Origin: CAYMEV01 sp964431655 [NCBI: uncultured bacterium]
GTDB lineage: Bacteria; CAYMEV01
Length of the DNA stretch: 7,166 nucleotides
Direction: 5' to 3'
Assembly (NCBI GenBank): GCA_964431655.1
Contig: CAYSKJ010000157.1
Coordinates: 1-7,166 of the forward strand
Below the pieces are notes generated by a model. It was not told where the DNA came from. It did no database searches and saw only the letters and a list, made by a program, of their open reading frames with translations. Positions within the stretch are counted from its first letter, which is position 1, and each line of letters opens with the position of its first letter. Of the stretch, positions 1 to 6,068 are shown in pieces. Position numbers and translations under genes: made by a program.

Positions 1-1
1 A

Positions 2-301
2 GGCCTTGTGCAGGTCCCTTTTGAGAGATATGACCATATATACCATCAGTATGTCATACAGGCCCGGGACAGGGACAGCCTCAAGGATTACCTGTCGGAA
101 AACGGCATAGGCTGTGCAGTCTATTACCCTGTTCCCCTGCATAAACAGCCCTGCTTCAATTACCTTCCCTCGGCCCGAAGAGAGTATCCAGTAACTGAAA
201 AGGCCTGTCTGGGCGCCCTGGGACTGCCGGTCTATCCGGGGCTTGAGGAAAGGGCCATAGAATATATAGTCGGTAAAATAAGGGAGTTTTACAGTAAATA
301 A
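2..301 (+). CDS. DegT/DnrJ/EryC1/StrS-family aminotransferase, C-terminal part
   Basis: This is the last 99 codons of a gene whose start lies left of the window; the frame is open from base 2 to the TAA at 299-301. The translation has the conserved C-terminal signature of PLP-dependent sugar aminotransferases: HIYHQYVIQ followed by an RDSL element, then GIGCAVYYPVPLHKQPCF, and near the end a LGLPVYPGL block before the final helix. In this family that region shapes the active site of the neighbouring subunit and contacts the nucleotide-sugar substrate. Members transfer an amino group, usually from glutamate, to a keto sugar bound to UDP or dTDP, for glycan, O-antigen or glycoprotein sugars in the cytosol. 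The catalytic lysine lies upstream and is not visible. The exact sugar cannot be read from this fragment. The gap to the downstream permease is 44 nt, so they may be co-transcribed, but no functional link is evident. Confidence 0.9.
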   Translation, partial: GLVQVPFERYDHIYHQYVIQARDRDSLKDYLSENGIGCAVYYPVPLHKQPCFNYLPSARREYPVTEKACLGALGLPVYPGLEERAIEYIVGKIREFYSK

Positions 302-329
302 AAAAAATATGGATTTAATACAAGACAGG

Positions 330-347
330 ATGGCCGGCTGAGGCCAT
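330..347 (+). promoter_or_regulatory. Hairpin over the permease start codon, with a three-codon minigene
   Basis: ATGGCC (330-335) and GGCCAT (342-347) form a perfect 6-bp inverted repeat around a 6-nt loop. The right arm contains the first two bases of the permease ATG (346-348). The left arm begins with its own ATG, which reads ATG GCC GGC TGA and stops at 341, five bases before the permease start. The only SD-like bases are AGGA at 327-330, about 15 nt before the permease ATG and too close to serve the minigene. Occlusion of the start, or translational coupling, is inferred from sequence alone. Confidence 0.3.
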
Positions 348-1353
348 GCTTCATATAATACTTATCCCCCTCGGAGCTGCGATATTCTTATCCGTAAACA
401 TGGGGGGAAGCGGTGTTGCTTCAGCCTTCTCCGCCGCCTACGGGGCAAATCTTATAAGGAAGGACCTGATCCCCGGGCTGTTCGGAGCCTTTGTCCTGCT
501 GGGAGCCCTGTTCTCCGGGGAAAAGGTTGTCAATACCCTGGGCAGCGGCATAGTGCGGGAGAGCCATTTTTCCATAACTGTTACCACTATTATGCTGATA
601 TCGGTGGGAATAGCCATAATGCTTGCAAACATGCTGAAAGTTCCCCAGTCCACCAGCCAGGCTGCTGTGTTCTCCCTGATGGGCATAGGTTCGTGCTTAA
701 GGGATGTGAATGTAAACAGACTGGTATTCCACATATTCCCTGCCTGGATTTACCTCCCGGTCCTGGCCTTTTTTATGACCTTTTTAGCCGGCAGGTTTAT
801 CTACAAGCCCATAAAGGAAAGGGAAATGGTGGATTTCCCCTCCATCAGCGCCCATCCCCTGATACGCTGGGGGGTTATCGCCAGCTCATGCTATGTGTCC
901 TATGCCATAGGGGCCAATAATGTGGCCAATGCATCCGGCCCTGTATATAGCATGCTCTTTAACAAGATGGGCCTTGCCGACAGCAGTATTCTCATTACAA
1001 TCCTTTCGGTCCTCATGATTGCGCCCTGGTTCGGCATCGGGGGCTCCATATTCTCAAGCCGTGTCCTTGAGCCCACGGGAAAGGAGATAATTGAGTTCGG
1101 CCCCCTGGGTTCCCTTTCCATATCCCTGGTTACGGCCAGCCTGCTTCTGTATGTCTCCCTGGCCGGGGGCATACCCGCTGCCCTGGCCCAGCTCAATATA
1201 GGAGCAATACTCGGCCTCGGGGTTTATAAGGAGGGCTTTAGGAAGCTCTTTACAAAGCAGAAGGTAAAGAGGATATTCCTTGTCTGGATTATCTCCCCAT
1301 GCATTGCCTTTGTGATAAGCTATTTCCTGATGAAGCTGGTTCATGCGGGCTAA
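346..1353 (+). CDS. PiT-family inorganic anion permease (phosphate or sulfate; CysP-like)
   Basis: A 335-residue polytopic inner-membrane protein with about ten hydrophobic segments and the two-repeat plan of the PHO4/PiT family, whose members couple anion uptake to H+ or Na+. The second repeat has the signature GANNVANASGP at residues 189-199. The first repeat has a degenerate equivalent, NMGGSGVASAFSAAYG, at 18-33. The paired P-x-S-T-S-type elements are KVPQSTSQAA (98-107) and GGIPAALAQLNIG (274-286). It lacks the large cytosolic loop of the roughly 500-residue PitA proteins. Its length, the altered first signature and GEKVVNTLGSGIV (58-70) recall Bacillus CysP, a sulfate-transporting PiT relative, so the substrate is left open. 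An in-frame TAA at 316-318 limits upstream starts, and ATG 346 gives the expected N-terminus; the SD is weak (AGGA, about 15 nt upstream). No pit accessory gene or sulfate-assimilation gene adjoins it. Confidence 0.87.
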   Translation: MLHIILIPLGAAIFLSVNMGGSGVASAFSAAYGANLIRKDLIPGLFGAFVLLGALFSGEKVVNTLGSGIVRESHFSITVTTIMLISVGIAIMLANMLKVPQSTSQAAVFSLMGIGSCLRDVNVNRLVFHIFPAWIYLPVLAFFMTFLAGRFIYKPIKEREMVDFPSISAHPLIRWGVIASSCYVSYAIGANNVANASGPVYSMLFNKMGLADSSILITILSVLMIAPWFGIGGSIFSSRVLEPTGKEIIEFGPLGSLSISLVTASLLLYVSLAGGIPAALAQLNIGAILGLGVYKEGFRKLFTKQKVKRIFLVWIISPCIAFVISYFLMKLVHAG

Positions 1354-1411
1354 AAAGCCTTTCTGTATAATTTGCCTTATTCTGGAAATTGTAAATAGAG
1401 TGACGGAATCA

Positions 1412-1450
1412 CCTGCTGTATGACGAGCAGGCTTGCTGTCCGAAGGGCAG
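1412..1450. terminator. Two adjacent small hairpins in the convergent gap (weak terminator candidate)
   Basis: The 162-bp gap between the permease and xseB, whose 3' ends face each other, holds CCTGCT (1412-1417)/AGCAGG (1426-1431), a perfect 6-bp stem with an 8-nt loop. Immediately after it comes CTGTCC (1436-1441)/GGGCAG (1445-1450), a 6-bp stem with one G-U pair and a GAA loop when read on the plus strand. Neither is followed by a T-run on either strand, so this is not a convincing intrinsic terminator. The position between convergent genes is the main support. I see no gene in the gap. Confidence 0.22.
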
Positions 1451-1515
1451 AATTAAATCTCATCCTGGCCGGGCTGTGAAGTAAATTCAGATCCGCCCAT
1501 GTATAAAGGAGAAAA

Positions 1516-1767
1516 TCAGAAGCCCTGCTCCGGTTCTTCAGCAGGGGAGGGTTTCTTTTCATCCATGCCCTCATCGCTCTGTTTTATGGCCTTTTCTGCC
1601 TGGTTGAGAATGCTGTTGAGCTCCCTGTAAAGCCCTATGGCCTCCTTGTAGAGCATTATGGACTCTTCGAGGCGGGGCTCGCCGTTTTCAAACAAATCCG
1701 AAATCTCTTCCAGCCTTTTCAGCTTTTCTTCAAAGCCCTGGCTTGATTTCCTGGTCCTTTTTGTCAT
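1516..1767 (-). CDS. xseB: Exodeoxyribonuclease VII small subunit
   Basis: An 83-residue protein of normal length for XseB. The family core is clear: GFEEKLKRLEEISDLFENGE at residues 11-30, then LEESIMLYKEAIGLYRELN (33-51) and a final helix with NQAEKAIKQ (55-63). Two helices pack into a coiled coil that binds the C-terminal helices of XseA; several small subunits assemble per large subunit. ExoVII degrades single-stranded DNA from both ends to short oligonucleotides. The acidic, proline-containing tail from about residue 66 is probably disordered. The ATG at 1767 lies inside the end of xseA (38-nt overlap, different frame) and has GAGG at 1777-1780 with a 9-nt spacer, so translation is likely coupled to xseA and the start is well supported. 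It is the last gene of the leftward unit. Confidence 0.95.
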   Translation of the reverse strand: MTKRTRKSSQGFEEKLKRLEEISDLFENGEPRLEESIMLYKEAIGLYRELNSILNQAEKAIKQSDEGMDEKKPSPAEEPEQGF

Positions 1768-3244
1768 AGAAATTATCCTCTGTTTTTATTTTAAGGGTTT
1801 TTGATTCGATTGAGCCGTCGGAAACCAGGGTCTTTATCAGCTGGCCTTCTGATATCTGGCCTGTTTTTCCTATGATTCTGCCCTGCCCATCCATGGTTAT
1901 GGAATAGCCTTTCAGAAGAAGGTTTCCGGGGGAAAGGCTGTTTATAAGATCCATACGGTGGTTTATCCTGTTTCTGTGGATGGTTATCAGGTTTTTAATC
2001 TTTGAGGTGAAATACTCCGGTGCCATGCTGTTCAGAGCAAGCCTGAAATCCGAAAGTCCGGCGGGAAATGCATTTTTTATCCTTCCGGATAAAAGGTCTG
2101 CAAAGTGCTTTTTGTTTATTATGCTGTTTTTCAGGCTGTTAGAAATACCCTGCTCAAGGCAAAACCTTATTGTGTGCCTGGTGTCCGATATCCTTCTGCT
2201 CAGGCTTTTTTCAATCCCTGCGGAAAACAAGGCATCAATATGCTGATAATGGTTGTTTATCCTGTTTGATAACAGGAGTTTTATTCTTGTGCCGGAGATG
2301 TAGCGGATGCGGTTTCTGAAACTGGAAATCCTGGATACTGCATGGCTTTTTATCCGTTTATATGCCGAATCTACTGTTTTTACCGCCTCCAGATATCCTC
2401 CTATGGCTTTCTGGCCGGCCGCTGTAGGGGTAATGGCGCTGAAGTCGGCGGCAAAATCAGTCAGGGATACATCCCTTTCATGCCCTACCGCAGATATCAG
2501 TGGTATCCGGGATTCAAAGACCGCTTTTACCAGCTCTTCCCCGTTGAAGCAGAAGAGGTCTTCGTAACTGCCTCCGCCCCTTCCCATGATTATGAGGTCA
2601 TAATGCCCATAATATCTCTTATTTATCATCCTTAGTCTGTCCGCTATATCAGCTCCTGCCTTATCGCCCTGGACCATTACGGGGAAAAGTTTTGTCTCTA
2701 TGAAGGGAAACCGGCTTAGGACATCAAGGATGTCCTTAACGGCAGCCCCATGGGAGGATGTGACCAGGGCAATCCTTGAGGGGTAAAGGGGCAGGGGCTT
2801 TTTATGGGATGGGTCGAAATAGCCCTCTTTTTCAAGCTTATCCCTAAGGATAAGGTATTTTTTATGGAGAGCGCCTGTTTCATCCAGGGCCAGGATGTTT
2901 ATTACATTTATCTGGTAACGGCTAGCCCTGGGATAAGTGCCCAGACTCCCTTCTATTATTATCTCTTTTCCCTGTTCCAGGGTAATTTTATCTTTATTTA
3001 AGGCAAGAGTCACCTCATATTTGTCCTGGTATTTGTCTACCCTGCGTAAATTATTCTTAAACAGGGTTGCTGAGATGCTTGATTTTTCATCCTTTATATC
3101 AAAGTAAAGGTGGCCGGACCGGGAGAGGGAAAGGTTGGTCATTTCACCCCTTATCTTTATGCTGTAGGGGAAAAGGTCCTGAACAGCATTCTTTATCTGA
3201 AGGCTTATTTCTGTTACCGAGAAAACCTTTTCATCAGTTAGCAT
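1730..3244 (-). CDS. xseA: Exodeoxyribonuclease VII large subunit
   Basis: A 504-residue catalytic subunit of ExoVII, a cytosolic single-strand DNA exonuclease used in repair and recombination. An N-terminal OB-fold (about 1-120) opens with VFSVTEISLQIK, includes GEMTNLSLSRSGHLYFDIKD (33-52) and ends near the NILALD element. The catalytic domain (about 125-290) has TSSHGAA with a following Asp (162-171), GRGGGSYEDL (221-230), SAVGHERDVSLTDFAAD (251-267) and ITPTAA (271-276). These are the conserved blocks, and none of the residues I would expect is missing. A long basic helical region (about 290-440) binds XseB, and the end carries LLKGYSITMDGQGRIIGKTGQ, the usual C-terminal beta element. It is longer than the typical 400-460 residues, with the extra length in the helical part. 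ATG 3244 overlaps the rny stop by 11 nt with little SD, suggesting coupled translation; xseB overlaps the 3' end. Confidence 0.96.
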   Translation of the reverse strand: MLTDEKVFSVTEISLQIKNAVQDLFPYSIKIRGEMTNLSLSRSGHLYFDIKDEKSSISATLFKNNLRRVDKYQDKYEVTLALNKDKITLEQGKEIIIEGSLGTYPRASRYQINVINILALDETGALHKKYLILRDKLEKEGYFDPSHKKPLPLYPSRIALVTSSHGAAVKDILDVLSRFPFIETKLFPVMVQGDKAGADIADRLRMINKRYYGHYDLIIMGRGGGSYEDLFCFNGEELVKAVFESRIPLISAVGHERDVSLTDFAADFSAITPTAAGQKAIGGYLEAVKTVDSAYKRIKSHAVSRISSFRNRIRYISGTRIKLLLSNRINNHYQHIDALFSAGIEKSLSRRISDTRHTIRFCLEQGISNSLKNSIINKKHFADLLSGRIKNAFPAGLSDFRLALNSMAPEYFTSKIKNLITIHRNRINHRMDLINSLSPGNLLLKGYSITMDGQGRIIGKTGQISEGQLIKTLVSDGSIESKTLKIKTEDNFYDKKDQEIKPGL

Positions 3245-4796
3245 ACTCTACTGCTCTGGACTCCCTGATTACCGTTACCTTTATCTGGCCCGGGTATTCC
3301 ACATCCCTTTCTATCCTCTTGGCTATATCCCTGGCAAGGACTACTGCGTTCTGGTCGTCAACGGTGTCTTTTTCCACGATTATTCTGAGTTCTCTTCCCG
3401 CGGAAATAGCATAGGCATTGGTGACGCCCTCAAAGGATTTCGGTATTTCCTCAAGCTTGGATATCCTTTTCAGGTAAATTTCAAGGATTTCCTTTCTTGC
3501 TCCTGGTCTTGCGGCTGATAATGTGTCAGCGGCCTGAATGAGAACAGATTCTACAGTCTGGTGTTCTGCCTCATCGTGATGGGCTTCCACAGCGCTTATC
3601 AGCATGGGATCTTCCCTGTACTTCCTGAGTATCTCAGCGCCCAGCTTGGCATGGGTTCCTTCGGTATCCTGATCCACGGCCTTTCCGATGTCATGGAGGA
3701 GGCCCGCCCTCTTGGCCAGCTTGGCGTTAATTCCCAGTTCGGCAGCCATACTGCCTGCGAACATGGCTACCTCTATGCTGTGCTCCAGTACATTCTGGGA
3801 GTAGCTGGTCCTGTAGTGGAGCTTGCCGAGGAGTTTTATAAGCTCCTTGGGTATATTGGGTATCCCGACCTTGAAGGCCGCAGATTCGCCGAGTTCCACG
3901 ATATGCTTCTGCATATAGGCCTGGACCTTCTCAACGGTTTCCTCTATCCTTGCGGGATGTATTCTGCCGTCAGATAAAAGCCTTTCAAGTGTCTGGACAG
4001 CTATCTCCCTCTTGTAGGAATCATAGCAGGAGATAATGACCGCTTCGGGGGTGTCATCAATGATAAGATCGACCCCGGTCAGGTTCTCAAGGGTCCGGAT
4101 ATTTCTTCCTTCTCTTCCTATTATCCTGCCCTTCATCTCGTCATTCGGGAGGTTTACAATGCTGACACTGAGTTTCTCGGCATATTCAGAGGCATTTTTC
4201 TGTACAGCCACAGCTATAACCTTCTTTGCCTGCACATCGGCCTTATGTTTTGCTTCCTCTATTATATCCTTTATTATCTTTTCTGAGTCCCTTTTTGCAT
4301 CGTTTACAAGGTTATTGAAGAGGATTTCCTTGGCCTCGTCGGAAGTCATTTTGGATATCTTTTCCAGTTCGGATATCTGCTTCTGTCTCATATCCTCAAT
4401 TTCTTCCTTCTCCCTGGTGATGTTTTTCAGGTTTATGCTCAGTTCCTTTTCCTTTTTCCTGATTTCCATCTCCTTTGCTTCGATCAGGGTGGACTTTCTG
4501 TCAATTCCCTGGCTTTTCTGAAGGAGCTTCCTTTCATATTTGTCAAGGTCTCTCTTTTTGTTCTTTATTTCATCCTCTGCCTTGATTTTAAGCTTATATA
4601 CAAGTTCTTTGCCGTCAATTTCAGCATTTTTGACAATGGTTTCCCTTTCCAGGTTTGCCTTTTTCAGAATATCCTCTGAGTTATCTCTGGCCCGGGTCAG
4701 GAGTGTTTTGGAAAGCTTGGCAAGAAAGATGTATGTAATGACGGTACCGATAACAAATGCGATTACAGCAGTGATGATTATAGACACAGTATTCAT
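3234..4796 (-). CDS. rny: Ribonuclease Y
   Basis: A 520-residue membrane-anchored endoribonuclease that starts decay and processing of many RNAs in bacteria that have it. Residues 4-26 form one N-terminal transmembrane helix. About 30-205 is a highly charged coiled coil for dimerisation. A KH RNA-binding domain follows (about 210-275) with the core GRIIGREGRN at 223-232. The HD phosphohydrolase domain carries the metal ligands His339 (VLEHS), His368-Asp369 (LLHDIG), the HHDE block at 406-409 and Asp424 (AADTLSAARPGAR). The C-terminal RNase Y domain ends in PGQIKVTVIRE. Length and motifs are fully typical. ATG 4796 has a strong SD (GGAGG, 4807-4811, 10-nt spacer). It follows the 6S RNA by 75 nt and overlaps xseA. 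In several other lineages I recall a YmdB-type phosphodiesterase directly after rny; here there is none. Confidence 0.97.
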   Translation of the reverse strand: MNTVSIIITAVIAFVIGTVITYIFLAKLSKTLLTRARDNSEDILKKANLERETIVKNAEIDGKELVYKLKIKAEDEIKNKKRDLDKYERKLLQKSQGIDRKSTLIEAKEMEIRKKEKELSINLKNITREKEEIEDMRQKQISELEKISKMTSDEAKEILFNNLVNDAKRDSEKIIKDIIEEAKHKADVQAKKVIAVAVQKNASEYAEKLSVSIVNLPNDEMKGRIIGREGRNIRTLENLTGVDLIIDDTPEAVIISCYDSYKREIAVQTLERLLSDGRIHPARIEETVEKVQAYMQKHIVELGESAAFKVGIPNIPKELIKLLGKLHYRTSYSQNVLEHSIEVAMFAGSMAAELGINAKLAKRAGLLHDIGKAVDQDTEGTHAKLGAEILRKYREDPMLISAVEAHHDEAEHQTVESVLIQAADTLSAARPGARKEILEIYLKRISKLEEIPKSFEGVTNAYAISAGRELRIIVEKDTVDDQNAVVLARDIAKRIERDVEYPGQIKVTVIRESRAVEYAN

Positions 4797-4806
4797 AAGT
4801 CAAAAA

Positions 4807-4870
4807 CCTCCTTTATTCATAATTAAAATAATGAGGAACAGAAAAAGGTCTATCAGAAGAGAAAAGGAGG
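4807..4870 (-). promoter_or_regulatory. rny leader: SD site and an anti-SD-like arm that can pair with it
   Basis: Read on the minus strand, CCTCCTTT (4870-4863) lies one base after the 6S terminal stem. It is the exact reverse complement of AAAGGAGG (4814-4807), the SD of rny. Pairing would make an 8-bp stem closing a loop of about 48 nt and hiding the rny ribosome binding site. The upstream arm also resembles the anti-SD at the 3' end of 16S rRNA (CCTCCTTTC). The inverted repeat is seen directly; sequestration and regulation are inferred. Chance is possible, because any pyrimidine-rich tract can match a purine-rich SD. Confidence 0.4.
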
Positions 4871-4871
4871 G

Positions 4872-5062
4872 TTATACACCCCCATATATTGCCGTGTGTA
4901 CAAGAGAATTTTGAACCTGTACATTGCTACAGGGAGGACCGTATAGTACTTCAGGCTCCCCTGAATGATCAGGGTATGCACACCGTACCAGTTGACAATC
5001 CTCATTACTTGAGTGTTGGCTCAAATATCTTGTATCATCACAAGCATTACAGGGGTGTATAA
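4872..5062 (-). ncRNA. ssrS: 6S RNA
   Basis: A 191-nt region with the architecture of bacterial 6S RNA (about 180-200 nt), which mimics an open promoter and binds the sigma70-RNA polymerase holoenzyme. The ends form a perfect 11-bp stem: TTATACACCCC at the 5' side (5062-5052) and its complement at 4882-4872. Next come TACAAGA (5034-5028) with TCTTGTA (4905-4899), and TTTGAGCC (5025-5018) with GGTTCAAA (4917-4910), flanking a large central bubble. The apical arm has the family-like run GTGTGCATACCC...AGCCTGAAG and a CCCTGA/TCAGGG hairpin (4974-4959). CCTGTA/TACAGG (4933-4916) gives a small hairpin on the 3' side of the bubble. It starts three bases after the zapA stop codon, a placement known from proteobacteria. 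A -10-like TAGAAT (5067-5062) overlaps that stop but lacks a good -35, so processing from the operon transcript is as likely. Exact ends are inferred. Confidence 0.9.
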
Positions 5063-5064
5063 TT

Positions 5065-5355
5065 CTATTTTTCAATGCTTTTGTTATTTTCATGGATTAG
5101 ATAACCATCAATCCTGTTAATAATCTTTTCTGTTCTGATAAGGTTCCTTATCCTGTACTGCCAGTAATCGTTCATAATATTGATGGATGACAGTACTGCT
5201 CGTTGTCCCTCGTCCAGTTTCGCATATTGAGGGTACTGCTCAATATACCTGTTAATATATTCAGCCAGGTGTGTGATATATTCAGGCGGAAGGTCGGTGC
5301 TGAGATAATAGGTTTTCCCCTTAATGCTTATCTCAAGTTTTCTTTCAGCTTTCAT
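5065..5355 (-). CDS. zapA: Cell division protein ZapA
   Basis: A 96-residue cytosolic protein with the ZapA plan. A short beta hairpin (LEISIKGKTYYLSTD, residues 7-21) is followed by the helix PPEYITHLAEYINRYIEQ (23-40), then the long helix with RAVLSSINIMNDYWQYRI (52-69), matching the family's leucine- and asparagine-rich N-(I/M)-x-D-(E/Y) segment before the coiled-coil tail. ZapA tetramers cross-link FtsZ protofilaments and stabilise the Z-ring. Length is typical (about 90-110). ATG 5355 has only a poor SD, and a more upstream ATG at about 5369 is out of frame and stops at once, so this start is the reasonable one. It lies 27 nt after a small coiled-coil gene that may encode its partner, and the 6S RNA begins three bases past its TAG. 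No FtsZ or division cluster is in view. Confidence 0.88.
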   Translation of the reverse strand: MKAERKLEISIKGKTYYLSTDLPPEYITHLAEYINRYIEQYPQYAKLDEGQRAVLSSINIMNDYWQYRIRNLIRTEKIINRIDGYLIHENNKSIEK

Positions 5356-5382
5356 ATACCACTTACCATGATTAAATATCTC

Positions 5383-5685
5383 TCATTTCCTTAGTACCAG
5401 GTCAAGCTTGTCAAGAAGTGACCTGATCCTTTCCCTTGTCTGCTCGTTCTTTCTTTTTAAAATATAGTTGTCCTTGATGGAAAAGGCAAGGAACTTTTTA
5501 ATGGTGCTGTAACCATGGGCTGTTTCACGGCAGACTGCAAGATCCTGCTGAAGGAATGACAGCTCTGTGATCTGGTTTTCGCAGTTCTTTTCCAGAAGTT
5601 TAAGCCTTTCATCCTTCTGTTCGACCAGGCCAAGTAAAGATTCTACCCTGTCCTCGAGGACAGAAAATAGATCTTCATATTCCAT
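5383..5685 (-). CDS. Small coiled-coil protein, possible ZapB-like division factor
   Basis: A 100-residue, mostly helical cytosolic protein with no signal peptide or membrane segment. Leu/Val/Ile recur at heptad spacing over residues 5-50 (around LEDRVESLLGL and ERLKLLEKN). A less regular middle (54-72) follows, and a second coil includes ILKRKNEQTRERIRSLLDKLD at about 75-95. The pattern L-K-x-K-N-x-x-x-R-x-R-I-x-x-L-L resembles the end of the ZapB/TIGR02449-type small coiled-coil proteins that neighbour zapA elsewhere; in E. coli ZapB links ZapA to the nucleoid-positioning protein MatP. That match is by pattern and position only, and coiled coils give weak homology. ATG 5685 lies two bases after the rplT stop (TGATAATG) with no clear SD, suggesting reinitiation by ribosomes leaving rplT. 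That it is a real gene is fairly safe; the function is uncertain. Confidence 0.7.
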   Translation of the reverse strand: MEYEDLFSVLEDRVESLLGLVEQKDERLKLLEKNCENQITELSFLQQDLAVCRETAHGYSTIKKFLAFSIKDNYILKRKNEQTRERIRSLLDKLDLVLRK

Positions 5686-5687
5686 TA

Positions 5688-6044
5688 TCAGCTACCGGTG
5701 GTGTTGCAGGCTTTCACCAAAGATTCAAAACTCTTCTCATCGTTAACAGCCATGGACGCCAGGACTTTTCTGTCAATGTTTATATTATTTGCCCTGAGCC
5801 TGTGAATAAATTCAGAATATTTTATGCCGTATTTCCTGCATACGGAATTAATCCTGATTATCCATAGCTGTCTGAATTCTCTCTTTTTCCTCTTACGGTC
5901 TATATAGGAATTCATTAAGGATTTGCGGTATGCCTCCATCTGGGTTCTGAGAAGGTTTTTCCTCCTGCCGTAGAAACCCCTGGTGGCTACCCGCAGATTA
6001 TGTTTCTTCTTTGTATTTCCAACTCCCCTTTTAACTCTTGACAT
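5688..6044 (-). CDS. rplT: 50S ribosomal protein L20
   Basis: A 118-residue protein of standard length. L20 binds 23S rRNA early in large-subunit assembly. The basic N-terminal extension begins SRVKRGVGNTKKKH (2-15) with GFYGRRKNLLRT (23-34). The family's best block, DRKRKKREFRQLWIIRIN, is at 49-66, followed by the globular domain with YSEFIHRLRANNINIDRKVLA (76-96) and AVNDEKSFESLV. In several bacteria L20 represses its own operon by binding the mRNA; the 60-nt tRNA-infC gap is too short for the long Bacillus-type leader, so any such control would use a different site. ATG 6044 has AGGAG (6052-6056) with a 7-nt spacer. It lies 24 nt after rpmI and is followed almost without a gap by the ZapB-like gene. 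Confidence 0.98.
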   Translation of the reverse strand: MSRVKRGVGNTKKKHNLRVATRGFYGRRKNLLRTQMEAYRKSLMNSYIDRKRKKREFRQLWIIRINSVCRKYGIKYSEFIHRLRANNINIDRKVLASMAVNDEKSFESLVKACNTTGS

Positions 6045-6068
6045 GATAGTTCTCCTAACTTTCCTGGA

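Noticed and set aside
438-734. 98-codon minus-strand open frame inside the permease gene
   Set aside because: It is a shadow of the membrane-protein gene; its reading has no family features.
1354-1515. Rho-independent terminator for the permease or xseB
   Set aside because: Hairpins are present but no T-run follows either one in either direction, so only a weak call was kept.
1377-1574. 65-codon minus-strand open frame overlapping the end of xseB and the convergent gap
   Set aside because: It overlaps the xseB coding end in another frame, lacks an SD and has no recognisable pattern.
3561-3977. 138-codon plus-strand open frame opposite the HD domain of rny
   Set aside because: It lies wholly antisense to conserved catalytic sequence, with no SD and no recognisable domain.
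4036-4521. 161-codon plus-strand open frame opposite rny
   Set aside because: The Ser/Phe/Ile-rich translation is the antisense image of the lysine/glutamate-rich coiled coil of RNase Y; rny is unmistakable on the other strand.
5047-5075. Separate sigma-70 promoter for 6S RNA (TTGAAA at 5075-5070)
   Set aside because: No -10 lies at 16-18 bp; the nearest candidate would start inside the 6S sequence. The TAGAAT at 5067-5062 has no matching -35.
4872-5093. 73-codon open frame on the minus strand between zapA and rny
   Set aside because: It coincides with the 6S RNA, overlaps the zapA end, is cysteine-rich without a family pattern, and has no SD. The RNA structure explains the sequence better.
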